Origin: Hippasteria phrygiana
Taxonomy: Eukaryota; Echinodermata; Asteroidea; Valvatida; Goniasteridae
NCBI GenBank assembly: GCA_037893225.1
Contig: JAZGUH010000225.1
Coordinates: 1,798,001-1,862,000, forward strand
Reading direction: 5' to 3'
DNA: 64,000 nucleotides
Within the stretch, counting starts at the first letter, position 1, and every line of letters begins with the position of its first letter. Position numbers and translations under genes: made by a program. Positions 9,662 to 19,615 of this stretch are shown piece after piece. The notes below the pieces were generated by a model. It worked only from the letters and a program-made list of their open reading frames with translations, was not told the origin of the DNA and made no database searches.

Positions 9662-9745
9662 ATATATGTGCGATGTTCAAATTTATATGTGCGATGTTTG
9701 TCATATATGTGCGATGTTCAAATATGTGTGCGATGTTTTTCAATT
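9662..9745 (+). repeat. 21-bp satellite, continuation after the insertion
   Basis: About four units of the GTGCGATGTT satellite, plus-oriented like 1437-1722. It passes into the next part of the foldback arm at TTTTTCAATTTATATTCG. Confidence 0.85.
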
Positions 9746-10334
9746 TATATTCGAAAACGGAATTGTGGGTTTCCAGACCGAAATAGTATGAATATTCCTA
9801 ATAAGTTACATCAGGGACCAGACTACTTAGGATAGGACGGTCTATCTGTTCCACTGACGTAATGACCTGGCTTGAAGCTAGCCCGCGATTCAGCCCGCGA
9901 TTCGCAATAGGGCCCGCGATTCGCCCGATCAGAGCAGCCGCATGTTGAAAACTAGAATCCATTCGACAAAAGGAGTTATTTTTTAATGAAATCGCTGGAT
10001 TTAGGCAACGAATTTTCGAGAAATGTCAAGAAATTACATACCAATTTTTGCATGAATAGGTATGAGCAAAGCTGAACATATTATACTTAACATTGTTTTA
10101 TGGGTCATTTTTAATGAATTAATTAGTCGTTTCGCGAAGGCCCATTTCAAAGGGTTCTCTACATCAATTCCTTTCGGCTCAGCACAATAGCTTCTGTTTG
10201 AAAGAAAGTGTACCGCACATGTTTTTAAAAATTCATATTTTTCTTTCATATTCATAATTGCCACCTTCCTGGGCACACTTAATTTCAGCAAGGGCCTATT
10301 CCAAGAATGGCTTCTGTTCCAATTAGCCGCTTAA
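9746..10334 (+). repeat. Foldback left arm, inner part (with CCCGCGATTC minisatellite)
   Basis: The stretch from GAAAACGGAATTGTGGG to GCGAAGGCCCATTTC is the inverse of 14680-15074, and 10140-10334 is the inverse of 11025-11220. It contains three to four GCCCGCGATTC units near 9888-9930, mirrored as GAATCGCGGGC near 14912-14955. No coding signal. Confidence 0.8.
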
Positions 10335-10809
10335 AAAAGTGTACACGATTGGTAATTATCAAAAAAAATTATGAATTATTACAAAATACCTTTGTAGACT
10401 GTAAGTTAATAATAGTCTCAATCATCCTGTGAAATTATGGCACTAGATGTGCTGTCGTTGTCAAGAAAAGTGGAAATTTATATCGTCTTCCAACGATTTC
10501 CAGCTGGAAATCGTTGGAGAACTGCCCTGTAGCCGTTAGTCAAGACGCGAGTGGCTACCTGGACAAGTGGCGAGCCCCGGACATGATGGCGCCTTGTCAT
10601 ATCCGGGCCCAGATAGCCACGCGCGCCTTGACTAAAGGCTATTATCCGCCCGACGGTTGAAAACGAGCGCCGTTTTTCACTTGTTTTTTCGCCATCTAAC
10701 AACACAAAACTTTGAACAGGTCAGTGGAATGATATTTCCTATAACATACTAACCCCCAAATCCGCGCATTTCTGAAAATTGCAACAATGACCAATCATGT
10801 ACACTGCCT
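10335..10809 (+). mobile_element. 475-bp TTAA-target non-autonomous element (copy 1)
   Basis: The left end is AAAAGTGTACACGATTGG (a degraded AGGCAGTGTAC...) and the right end is CCAATCATGTACACTGCCT. TTAA flanks both sides (10331-10334 and 10810-10813), and the rejoined target CGCTTAAAGACGG matches the other foldback arm. The interior has a CGATTTCCAGCTGGAAATCG palindrome and an inverted GCGCGCCTTGACTAAAGGCT / AGTCAAG...GTGGCTACC arrangement. It has no ORF. TTAA targeting suggests piggyBac or Kolobok; the TIR does not settle which. Relatives: 25245-25704, 33510-33978, and degraded copies around 25725 and 30395. Confidence 0.8.
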
Positions 10810-10813
10810 TTAA

Positions 10814-11036
10814 AGACGGATCATTTTCATGAATATCTGGAAATGTGGTATTCGGAGTTTCGTGTGAAATGTGCCGTCTTTGAAAGAAAGTGTACCACCC
10901 ATATTTTGAAAAATTCTTATTTTTCTTTCATATTCATAATTCCCACCTTCCCGGGTACTTTCTCTCAAAGACGGCATTTCACACGAAACTCCGAATACCG
11001 CATTTCCAAATATTCATTAAAATGGTCCGTCTTTAA
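10814..11036. repeat. Central palindrome of the foldback element
   Basis: Arms 10815-10888 and 10962-11036 are inverted copies (GGTATTCGGAGTTTCGTGTG versus CACACGAAACTCCGAATACC). The loop is about 70 bp, and its AAAGTGTACC...CATATTCATAATTCCCACCTTCC part is a direct repeat of 10190-10270. This is the hinge of the foldback element. Confidence 0.8.
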
Positions 11037-11220
11037 GCGGCTAATTGGAACAGAAGCCATTCTTGCAATAAGCTCTTGCTGAAATTAAGTGTGCCCAGGA
11101 AGGTGGCAATTATGAATATGAAAGAAAAATATGAGTTTTTAAAAACATGTGTGGTACACTTTCTTACAAACAGAAGCTATTGTGCTGAGCCGAAAGGAAT
11201 TGATGTATAGAACCCTTTAA
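11025..11220 (-). repeat. Foldback right arm, inner part
   Basis: Inverse of 10140-10334, including AAGCGGCTAATTGGAACAGA and GTGTGCCCAGGAAGGTGGCA. It breaks at TTTAA (11216-11220) where the next TTAA-target element is inserted, and resumes at 14676 with TTAAAATGGGCCCTCGCG. Confidence 0.8.
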
Positions 11221-11412
11221 AGGGACACATTGCCTTAAAATGTCATGAAATTTTGCTGTTTGGAAATGTTCCTTATCTTTTATAAGAGTTGTTCATGCAA
11301 AAAAACACGTATAATGTGTTGTAATTAGTGAGTAGTGATTACAAAACAAAACAATTGGCCGCTTACCCCTGACATCTGACCCGCGAAACATAGACTTATT
11401 TCCAGTGTTGGA

Positions 11413-11565
11413 GGTCTCGAGACCGGCCTCGGCCTCGAGGCCGATTTTTGTGGCCTCGGCCTTGGCCTTGGCCTCGGAGTGCAAGGCCTCGGCCTCGGCC
11501 TCGGCCTCGGAGCCTTCCGGACTCGATAATCTGGTCGAGGCCGGCTCGAGGCCGCCCACTTTTAC
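11413..11565 (+). repeat. GGCCTC subterminal minisatellite of hAT copy 1, left
   Basis: Imperfect tandem GGCCTC hexamers (GGCCTCGGCCTTGGCCTCGG...), about 150 bp. It recurs in inverse orientation at 35333-35475 in copy 2. Confidence 0.85.
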
Positions 11566-12458
11566 CAATTTTCCCACCAATTCACGTGCGTTTTCTGTTT
11601 CAATTAATTTTAATTTTTTTACCTCATCAAACTTTCGAGAAGCTGCCACAGTGGGTTCCGTGAAACGAAATAAAGTTTCAAGTAGATACGCACGAATAAA
11701 TGAACTGGTATTTGCATTATTGCACAATGGAGCTATAGATAGCTCTCCGATTGCACGTACTCACGTACGTACATGTACATGTGTCATCTTCTTGTAGAAC
11801 CAGTCTACTCCCGCTAATAGACTAGTTTCTGGTCGAGCACTTCACTCGACCCATGAACTGCCACTATTGCGTTACACGTACTCAGGTAGCATCTAATCTT
11901 GTTAGATAATCAGTCTACGCCCGCTATAGACTGGTTCCTGGTCCACCACTCGGACCTGAACGAGTGAACGTTAAAGCGATAATCATAATGGCCGGCAGTG
12001 AAGTTAAGGGAACCAACCTGTTTGTTATTCACGCGTGCTCGCGCAACGCGAAGCCTGTCGCATGTCTACTAGTCTATGTACCCATCACTGCATGCCCTTG
12101 CAAAGACTGTCCTCTCTATTCCAGCTAGTCTTGGTTCCAAGACGTTACTATTGTACTTTTCTACTTTCGCAGTTGCAATGCACAGGCAGCGCGATTAGGT
12201 AGTTGCAATAATAGGCCGACAGCGCGATAAGATTTTGTATCTATCTGTCTGTAGTAACGTCTTGGATAAGTTGGCATTTCGGGGGCACGACCAGACTGTG
12301 GTAACTACAACTGTTTTTATGCAGTATTAATATCACGTGATAATGATGGAGGTTATGCAATCAGCGACCGAGTTTGAGCACAATAGACCGTGTAAGTCTC
12401 GCGCATAAAGGTCACGATTGACCTTCCGGGCACCTCCGAGCACCTCCGAGCCGCCGGT

Positions 12459-12577
12459 TATAGAGTACCGAAGTGATGACGTCAATCAATGCAATGTTTG
12501 GAACCAGAATACATTCTAAACTGCATGTGTGTGGAACCATTGCCCCGGCAACTGACGTCAGACTTCGGTACTCTATA
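12459..12577. mobile_element. 119-bp MITE, TIR TATAGAGTACCGAAGT
   Basis: A perfect 16-bp TIR, TATAGAGTACCGAAGT and its complement ACTTCGGTACTCTATA. The ends in TA would fit a TA-target (Tc1/mariner-like) origin. It lies inside hAT copy 1. The element at 3931-4047 shares part of its interior (CCGAAGTCTGACGTCAGTTG). Confidence 0.65.
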
Positions 12578-13850
12578 GGACTTTTACGTGTGGTTGATTT
12601 TGTTTTCTATAATACTTTGTTTTTACGAAGATCTGAACCATGAAACGGCCATAAATATGGATAAATTCAAAATTAATTTTACAATATATGAAAACATGCA
12701 TGACTGTCTAAAAGTTTAAGAAAAGTAGGAAAAAATGTTTGACCTAAGCGTCATGTTGCAACGTGATTGGCTCATTGTCGGAAAGAGAAAGCCCGGCCCC
12801 CAAAACCCCTGCACTGCATGCGCGCGCTGCGCGCGCTGCGGACGTAAGTGAACATGCGTACATATGCGACGACCGCCTTATACTGCATGTCTACGCTATT
12901 AAGACTGGCGTGTGAACCACCAGAACAATGGCGAATGACGTATGTATGACGTACTAGACTTTTTCGTTCTCCTTTTCCCTAAATTGATAATATCGTTCAG
13001 ATTTTGTAAATTGAAATGAAAACAATATTTTGCTAAAAGTTTTTATCTACCTTTCAGTAAAAAGAACAGCGTCAAAACGAATTATTTCAAGAAAACTACT
13101 CGCTTTACACGTTGAAGCTGCTATTCGAGGTGGCCCGAAGTTCGGTTTCTCGTAAACTCTCGTATGTTCTAGAGGTCAACTTACACGCTCTATAGACCGA
13201 TCCAGTGAGCATCGCCCGATGGTGATCTGACCAATCACATTCGTGGTTTATGTCCAACATGCGTGCACGCGCATGTGACGCCCGCGGCTGGAGATCAATG
13301 GTCATGATGCCTTGTCATGTCCTATGTATTTGCGTGTAACGAATAATTTATGATAAGGCTCAAACTCGGTCGCTGAGTGGATCCCTCGGAAAAGCGGGGG
13401 AGAATCGTCGAAAAGTAAAGAAAAGGTTAATAATTGCCTGCCAACTTATCCAAGACCCTTGTGGCGCGCGATCCAAAATCATGCACGTTTGACAAACACT
13501 GGCTGTGGATCCGGCTGCATTTTGTAAACTACGCATGCGTGAGGCCAAAACGCACGTACGAAGCCGGGATTTCGAGAAGACACAACGTTAGTGAATTTGG
13601 CGCGCGGGCGCCTCCGAAATAACAACAAACACGTTAATATTTAACTGTTGATTTTCATGTTTGCCTTTTTAAAGATATCAGATCAAAATGTGGCTACTTT
13701 TCCGTAAAAATGAAAAGTCTTGGCTAAAAATGGATATCACTTATCAGGCAATGTAGCCTCAAATTTGGCCCCAAATAAGACATGCATGCAAAACCACGAG
13801 TAACCTAACAATAGAAAAGTATTTATGAAACCCAACAGGTAAATATTGAC

Positions 13851-14063
13851 GTGTTAACACAAGGGTCTTGGGCCCAAGACTATGTTCTAGCCAGCAATGC
13901 TCCAGTGGAGCGCATTTGTAGCAGAGGAGGGATTATTATGAGGCCCCACCGTGCAAATCCATCCCAACAGATGCTGGAGACCCTTATGTTCTCGAAATGC
14001 ATGAACATATCCTTTGAGGAACCTGCCGTTGACTTAAAAATGCAACAAAATCTTAACCTTGAT
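13851..14063 (+). pseudogene. hAT transposase C-terminal dimerisation remnant (copy 1)
   Basis: The translation includes ASNAPVERICSRGGIIMRPH and, further on, QQMLETLMFSKCMN. This follows the hAT C-terminal pattern (APxERxFSxxGxxxxxxR...LxxxxxExLxFLKxN), which mediates dimerisation and contributes the last catalytic region. The segment ends at TGA near 14064. I see no upstream DDE or zinc-finger region in frame, so only the tail survives. The equivalent minus-strand copy is at 34079-34195. Confidence 0.75.
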
Positions 14064-14097
14064 TGAGTGGATTATTAGTTTATTACGTGTTTAGTAG

Positions 14098-14237
14098 CTG
14101 GCCTCGGCCTCGGCCTTGGCCTCGGACGTTGTGGCCTCGGCCTCGGCCTCGGCCTCGGACGTTGTGGCCTCGGCCTCGGTCTCGGCCTCGGAGGTTGTGG
14201 CCTCGGTCTCGGCCTCGGAGGTTGTGGCCTTGACTAC
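14098..14237 (+). repeat. GGCCTC minisatellite of hAT copy 1, right
   Basis: Units of about 36-42 bp, GGCCTCGGCCTCGG with GACGTTGTGGCCTCGG or GAGGTTGTGGCCTCGG. It is inverted at 33325-33466 in copy 2. Confidence 0.85.
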
Positions 14238-14679
14238 AACACTGCTAGTTATTTCAAGTACTAAATACCACCGTCTAAATAATGCGCAAAATACGCTGTA
14301 AGAGTCTTTAGGCTGGCGCCGCAGCCAGTGGCCTTGTAAACCTATCAGATGATCGCCAGGTACAATTCTCTACCTCGCGACACATATCGCCAGTGCTGCG
14401 CGCCGTGCCACAGTACATCAAAATGGATCAACAGAACGTACTTCAACCAGATGCGACTGGAAATACGACTGGTGAACACAGTCCGCCATTTTGTGGAGTC
14501 AAAAATTTGGTTCTACAAAATGGCGGACCGTTATTTGTCACGAAATTTAACAAAAACCACGCAATTTGAAGAGATAGTTATGTAAATCTTTATATTCTAC
14601 TTTTAAAAAAGCTTCCCAACCATATCCATTTTAGTTGTATAGCCCAAATCGAAAAATCCAAAGCAATGTGTCCCTTTAA

Positions 14680-15074
14680 AATGGGCCCTCGCGAAACGAC
14701 TAATTATTTCATAAAAAAATACCCATAAAACAATGTTAAGTATAATATGTTCAGCTTTGCTTATACCTATTCTGAAATTTTATGCAAAAATTGGTATGTA
14801 ATTTCTTGACATTTCTCGAAAATTCGTTGCCTGAATCCAGCGATTTCATTAGGAAAAACTCCTTTTGTCAAATGGATTCTAGTTTTCAATATGCGGCTGC
14901 TCTGATCGGGCGAATCGCGGGCCCTATTGCGAATCGCGGGCTGAATCGCGGGCTAGCTTCAGCCAGGTCAGTGGAACAGATAGACCGTCCTAAGTAGTCT
15001 GGTCCCTGATGTAACTTATTAGGAATATTCATACTATTTCGGTCTGGAAACCATACTATATCCCACAATTCCGT
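14680..15074 (-). repeat. Foldback right arm, outer non-satellite part
   Basis: Inverse of 9746-10140, including GGGCCCTCGCGAAACGAC, the GAATCGCGGGC units and TTCGGTCTGGAAACC. Differences between arms are scattered substitutions and small indels, so this element is older than the 7.9-kb insertion. Confidence 0.8.
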
Positions 15075-15430
15075 TTTCGAATATATATTGAAAAATATCG
15101 CACATATATTTGAACATCGAACATATATGACAAACATCGCACATATAAATTTGAACATTGCACATATGATAACATCGAATATATATTTGAACATCGTACA
15201 TATAATAACAAACATCGCACACATACATTTGAACATCGCATATATAATGACAAACATCGCACATATATGACAAAACATCGCATATATATTTGAACATCGC
15301 ACATATAAATTGGAACATCGCACATATAAATTGGAACATCGCACATATAATGACAAACATCGCACATATATATTTGAACATCGCACATAATGACAAACAT
15401 CGCACATATATATTTGAACATCGCACAAAA
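15075..15430 (-). repeat. 21-bp satellite, right arm (inverted)
   Basis: About sixteen units of the same satellite read as AACATCGCACATATA on the plus strand. It is followed by TACGTAGATTATCGAATATTG, the complement of 1410-1430, and the element end at 15471. Confidence 0.9.
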
Positions 15431-15477
15431 ATACGTAGATTATCGAATATTGCAACGTTTGACATGCCATACTGGAG

Positions 15478-16340
15478 AACCTTCGGAGAAGGGGAGGGTC
15501 CCCATCAAGATATACTCCTCCCACCGTGCATGCCCCCGTGCATATGCCGCCCTTAATGTGTAGCCCTTGGCTGTTGAGGGAAGGGTCAAATTTTCAGAAT
15601 TTCAACATTTTTCTAGCGGGAACCCGAGGGAGCGGAGAGAACTACAGTAGGGTTAACTTTTTTTGCACATCAATCTCCAGTGGCCACCCGAGAGTACCCC
15701 AGTTCTTCGCCCACAGAATAAGCTGAAGGGGGGATAACGAAAGATGCACCCTGTTGGTCACGCTTACAAAATAAGTGCCCTTAATTGATGGCATGGACTC
15801 TTTAAAGACAAGGCACCGTTTTCAAAGTGCACGCGTTTCGAGAGCGAGATTTCCCCCAACAATGAACTTCCCTTGATTCTAAAATAAAGCCAACAGATTT
15901 GTGCGATTTTTTTTTACCATGGCTCGTAGTCGGCGCATTGATTGTACCCATTGAGGGCGCACTTGGTAATTACCGAGCGCTTTTAACTGGACTTAGAGCC
16001 AGGGCGCAGCTGGAATTATATTTTTTGCAGAATTATAATTGTTTTCCGACCCGAAAAGGAAGAAGGGTCGGGGTGAAGAGTGCAGACCAGGTTGAATGAA
16101 GGCTCGACCCCGACCCCCAACACCTCCCTTCCCCAATATCTAGATGCGGTTTTCGGTGAGAAAATGAGACTAAGGGCTACAGTATTCTGATTGGGCTGTT
16201 ATTTTTTGTACGTGCCTTTATCGGGTTGATTGAATGATTTATTAACAAAAGAACTCGCATCTTGTGGCCCAAAAGTCAAATTACATGTGATTAACAAATC
16301 AGTAAAAAGGACATTTAAAATTACAAATATACTGTGTTGA
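15478..16340. other. Gene-free spacer
   Basis: No coding, RNA or repeat signal that I can support. The GC content is higher than in the neighbouring arrays. Confidence 0.4.
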
Positions 16341-16358
16341 CAGAGGCGGATCCAGGTG

Positions 16359-16395
<37 letters not shown>

Positions 16396-16682
16396 GGGGG
16401 GGAGTTCTGAAATTTGCCTAGAAAGGTACGTGACTCCCAAAATTTTCAAAAAAATTGTTTACAAGGCGGGGGGGGGGGGGGGGGAGGGGGCTGACACACC
16501 TTCTCACCATTGGTGGCGCCATTTAACCTCTTGGTTTTGTTCTTATCCATAGCCAAAATAAGACATGTAGGGTTTCTAGTTTGCAACTTTAGGCGTAGGC
16601 CCCAACAAAAAAAAAAACCCAAAATGGCAACGAGCAGCTAGGGTTTCGACCCCCAACCCCCCTCCCACCGGATCCGCGCCTG
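16341..16682. mobile_element. 342-bp MITE, TIR CAGAGGCGGATCC (hAT-like)
   Basis: The left end CAGAGGCGGATCCAGG pairs with the right end CCGGATCCGCGCCTG. The CAG-GGCGGATCC type of terminus is common among hAT-derived MITEs. It contains a (GT)n tract at about 16360-16393, a G-run at 16468-16482 and again to 16490, and an A-run near 16605. The flanking 8-mers do not match, so the TSD is lost or the boundary is off. Confidence 0.6.
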
Positions 16683-16788
16683 AGGTAGCAATATGCACAG
16701 ATAAAGCTTATATACATGTATGCACAGATAAGCATATTAAAATAAGTATAACTACAGAGATTTCATTTTCAAAGTGAAAAAAAAATAC

Positions 16789-16862
16789 CAGCAGGAGCGG
16801 GATTCCAACCTGCGACCTCCGGAATACCATACCGGCGCTCTACCAACTGAGCTATCTTGCCT
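16789..16862 (-). mobile_element. tRNA-derived SINE head
   Basis: On the minus strand this reads GGCAAGATAGCTCAGTTGG then TAGAGC, a D-arm with A box. It continues with a CCGG...CCGG anticodon-type stem and GCAGGTTGGAATCCCGC (B box region). The B box has G in place of the conserved C of GGTTCGAATCC, and the acceptor stem pairs imperfectly. It is therefore a SINE or tRNA pseudogene rather than a working tRNA. T-rich sequence follows on the minus strand. Confidence 0.65.
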
Positions 16863-16947
16863 TATGTTGACGGTCTCCCAAATTGTCAGTATCTTTGTTC
16901 GGGTGGGCACTTAGAGAAGTGAATTGATAAGTGTGGGTACTGAGTAT

Positions 16948-16964
16948 TATTATTATTCTAATTT

Positions 16965-16998
<34 letters not shown>
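16948..16998 (+). repeat. (ATT)n microsatellite
   Basis: Near-continuous TTA/ATT triplets, interrupted by CTAATTTG near 16960. Confidence 0.9.
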
Positions 16999-17059
16999 CT
17001 TTCTGATAATGAAACCAAGGATTCCTCAAAAGTGCCCTAAGCACTGTAGCTCGAAAGCT

Positions 17060-17240
17060 TGAAGAAACCTGTAGAGAGAAGACAAAGAGAAGAAGTTACA
17101 GTTTTTAGAGGTGGGAGGAAAACCCCAGAAGAATATTCTGGGGAAAACCCACGGAATCAGGTAGGGACTGAAAACCCAATCCACATGTGGACCAGGGCAG
17201 CAATCGAACCCGGGCGTACAGCGGTGAAAGGAAGGCGGGG
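17060..17240 (-). mobile_element. SINE-like fragment with CGGGTTCGATTGC B box
   Basis: Read on the minus strand: CCCGGGTTCGATTGCTGCCC, then TGGGTTTTCAGTCCC, GTGGGTTTTCCCCAG and GGGGTTTTCCTCCCACC. A B-box-like element followed by alternating GGTTTTCC blocks is a common SINE layout in invertebrates. I cannot name the family. Confidence 0.5.
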
Positions 17241-17242
17241 CC

Positions 17243-18054
17243 AACCTGACTCCCCCGAGTATGTTTTATTTGACTGGTTTTTGTTTAAGAAAAATATGTC
17301 AATTGGCCCAGTAATCAAAATTAATGAAGTCCAAGCGTACCGAAAATTCACATTTTCCTCTTAACTTGACAAAGGAAAGGAAAGCGAAATAAGATCAAGA
17401 AACCACATACATGTAGGCCTCATCATGATCAGGCCATGCCATACATTTCTTTCGGGTGAACGCCGGTCTAAGAATAAATCACGTGTAGTCTTAATTAAGG
17501 TTTGTGCAGGATATTCAACGAGTCGAAAATGTGAATTTTCATTTGGTTGTCTCACTTTATAAACTGATATAAACTGATTATTAATTTATCAAAAGTATGA
17601 ACTTGAACAAATTTGCTTTAAAAAAAAACAAAAAAACGCCTTTATGATAAATCAGCCCTCCTTGCAAAGATCAACAGCGACCTCTGTTGATTACATTTAA
17701 CACAACAACAGACTGGTGCTGTTCAGTCTCGTATTAATTACTCACAATACGATGGATGGATACTGGGAACCAGCTAATAAATTTCCATGAGAAAAAAACA
17801 ACTCACTGGTTCCCGTACCGTATCAAAGTGCGGATAATTTCAACCGGAACCAAATGACAGCGGAATACCGTCTCCACAGTCTGGTTTTATAACTTCGGAA
17901 ACTTCACTTAAAATAAAATAAACACGGTAAGAACTTTTATCTCATGTTGTGTAGGCCTAAGTTCTTTTCACAACATAACATTAACAGTATTTCTTTTCTC
18001 GTAACAGTACACATGTCATTGCCATTTTTGGGCAGTCCAGGACGCGCGGGTCAA
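17243..18054. other. Gene-free stretch with a short inverted repeat
   Basis: CGAAAATTCACATTTTC (about 17340) is complementary to GAAAATGTGAATTTTC (about 17524), suggesting a decayed element of about 200 bp. Nothing else is supported. Confidence 0.4.
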
Positions 18055-18293
18055 CTCTCGGCCCCAAACTAGCTTGAAAATTCCAGCTCTAGGCTCAAGA
18101 TTCGCGAATCTTGAGCCTAGAGCTGGAATTTTCAAGCTAGCCCCAAACCAGTTCTCGGCCCCAAACCAATTCTCGGCCCCAAACCAATTCTCGGCCCCAA
18201 ACCAATTCTCGGCCCCAAACCAATTCTCGGCCCCAAACCAATTCTCGGCCCCAAACCAATTCTCGGTCCCCAAACCAATTCTCGGTCCCAGGT
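18055..18293 (+). repeat. 18-bp minisatellite (TTCTCGGCCCCAAACCAA)
   Basis: About nine units of CTCGGCCCCAAACCAATT. One unit is split by the perfect palindrome at 18070-18139, whose 9-bp TSD is taken from the unit. Confidence 0.9.
18070..18139. mobile_element. Perfect 70-bp palindrome with 9-bp TSD
   Basis: The sequence from TAGCTTGAAAATTCCAGCTC to its complement is palindromic at every base, centred on TTCG|CGAA (18104/18105). GCCCCAAAC flanks both sides exactly (18061-18069 and 18140-18148). A 9-bp duplication is typical of Mutator-like elements. The element shares its TAGCTTGAAAAT terminus with 18964-19338. It has no room for coding and would be the smallest non-autonomous form, two TIRs joined head to head. 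Confidence 0.85.
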
Positions 18294-18341
18294 CCGAAGT
18301 CAACTCGGTCCGAAGTCAACTCGGTCCGAAGTCAACTCGGG
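18294..18341 (+). repeat. 16-bp minisatellite (CGGTCCGAAGTCAACT)
   Basis: Three units of CGGTCCGAAGTCAACT precede the element starting at 18342. Two more follow it at 19552-19583, so the element split this array. Confidence 0.85.
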
Positions 18342-19546
18342 GTAATCGTTACCTTTAGGACCCCGTTAGGGCCCTGTTCCCTATAAGGGAACAAAAATCT
18401 ACTTTTAGGTTATTGGAATTGCCAAACTAACGTTAGTTGGCGACATTACAAACCAACAGGTATGACGTAGATAAGTTTTTAAGGGCAGGGTTTTAGTTTT
18501 TAGGGAAATTTTGGGGTAAAGCGGCAATGAGGACGACAAAACGCAACGCGAAAATCAAGATGGCGATCACCGCGACGCAGAGTCTGTAAGTAAACACACA
18601 AAACCGCGTTCATTCGCACAGCAACTGCCGTAAAGCGCGTAAGAAAATTGCATTTTCTACCGAAATAAACTGTTCAAAATTACAAAAAACAATGTCAATA
18701 GAATTAAGAGAAGTCTGCTTTAGGTTGAAAAAGTCATTTTGGAATGAGAAAAAATACCCTTGACTCTAATTTCATCAAAACTAAAGAGGGGCCCTACACT
18801 ACACAATCGCCAATATTTTGCAATGATACAGGCAGGAAAAGTCACTCTGTGTGCTTGAAATCATCTAAATAGTTCGCTAAGATATCATGTTGAATATGAG
18901 CAAGCTTAATTTTGTGGAAAGAGGGCAGGGTTTTGATTTATGAGGGAAATTATGGGGTAAAACTAGCTTGAAAATGATCGCTGTCAGTATTTCAGCAAAC
19001 GGCCGTTGGCCGATAATCGACATGATCGATCGGAAAACATCGTTCATGTTCAAAAATCCGCTCCATTACTTTGTACACAGCTGGTTTGTGCATGCACCGA
19101 TTTGCACGAAAAATTCTTTTTTTTGTCCGGTTTAACTTGAGCATATTCTCATTTTGAGTGGATGAAAAGCTGCATGAATGACTGCTCTACCCTGACGGTG
19201 AGTGTTTAGTTGATATATTCAGGGAAACGGAAGATATGGGCAAGATCTTAAACGACCCTAACCTACCCTATAGAATAACTTCCAGCTCTAATGGCGAATC
19301 TCACATGTCATAAGCCAAGAGCTGGAATTTTCAAGCTAGGGTAAAACGTCAACGTCTCTGACTGCAAACAAAGCTAGGAAAGTAACATTTTCTTTGAAAG
19401 TGCATTTCAAAATTACAACAAACATGAGTTAAAAAAAGACTGCTTTAGCCTGCAAAAGTCACTTTTGTAATGTAAAGTCATCTGCAAAAGTCAGTTTTGA
19501 ATGGAACTCGTAAAAAAAAAATAGGTGTCCTAAAGGTAACGATTAC
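18342..19546. mobile_element. 1.2-kb element, TIR GTAATCGTTACCTTTAGGAC
   Basis: The 20-bp ends are perfect inverted copies (18342-18361 and 19527-19546) and split a 16-bp minisatellite. AACTCGG lies on both sides but is part of that repeat, so the TSD is ambiguous. The interior holds two diverged direct repeats (about 18620-18770 and 19370-19490) and a nested 375-bp element. No ORF. Confidence 0.7.
18964..19338. mobile_element. 375-bp element with 9-bp TSD, TIR TAGCTTGAAAAT
   Basis: GGGTAAAAC occurs exactly on both sides (18955-18963 and 19339-19347). The ends TAGCTTGAAAAT and ATTTTCAAGCTA match those of the 70-bp palindrome at 18070. Both have 9-bp duplications, so they form one family, probably Mutator-like and non-autonomous. 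It is nested in the 1.2-kb element. Confidence 0.8.
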
Positions 19547-19615
19547 ATAACTCGGTCCGAAGTCAACTCGGTCCGAAGTCAAGTCAACTTGGTCTGACCC
19601 CTGGAACTGCTGAGT

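Larger units (their letters stand above)
11403..14244 (+). mobile_element. hAT element, copy 1 (degenerate)
   Basis: The ends are CAGTGTTGGAGGTC and CTACAACACTG. A second, inverted copy lies at 33312-35482. Just inside each end is a GAGGCC-type minisatellite. The 3' portion encodes a recognisable hAT C-terminal dimerisation segment on the plus strand (about 13851-14063). Flanks CTTATTTC (left) and CTAGTTATTTC (right) could be an 8-bp TSD altered by a 3-nt insertion, but this is weak. It is longer than copy 2 and includes inverted pieces (CAGCGACCGAGTTTGAGC at 12361 and its complement at about 13357) and a small MITE at 12459. Confidence 0.82.
11221..14675. mobile_element. TTAA-target element, TIR AGGGACACATTGC, carrying a hAT insertion
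   Basis: The ends are AGGGACACATTGCC and GCAATGTGTCCCT. TTAA lies on both sides (11217-11220 and 14676-14679). The uninterrupted form of the target is visible in the opposite arm (10126-10165), which confirms the boundaries. Without the hAT element (11403-14244) it is about 0.6 kb and non-coding. Its TIR differs from that of the 10335-10809 family, so at least two TTAA families have been active. Confidence 0.8.
1392..15471. mobile_element. Foldback element with ~1-kb inverted arms, host of nested insertions
   Basis: The ends are inverted copies: TATGGCATGTCAAACG at 1392 and its complement ending at 15471. The inversion continues through the 21-bp satellite, through 9746-10334 versus 14676-15074, and through 10140-10334 versus 11025-11220. 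Removing the three inserted elements (1723-9661, 10335-10809, 11221-14675) leaves about 2.2 kb that is nearly all palindrome, with a central inverted repeat at 10814-11036. The flanks CCGGAG/CTGGAG may be a 6-bp TSD with one mismatch. No transposase is encoded in the residual sequence, so it is non-autonomous. The superfamily is not recognised. Confidence 0.75.

Noticed and set aside
11293..11797. Ala/Ser/Glu-rich open frames on both strands
   Set aside because: They come from the GGCCTC minisatellite of the hAT element; the same occurs at 35232-35559.
16789..16862. Functional tRNA gene
   Set aside because: The B box and acceptor stem deviate from consensus; more likely a SINE head.
18016..18358. 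NQFSAP / ENWFGA repeat proteins
   Set aside because: Translation of the 18-bp minisatellite, open on both strands because 18 is a multiple of 3 and the unit lacks stops.
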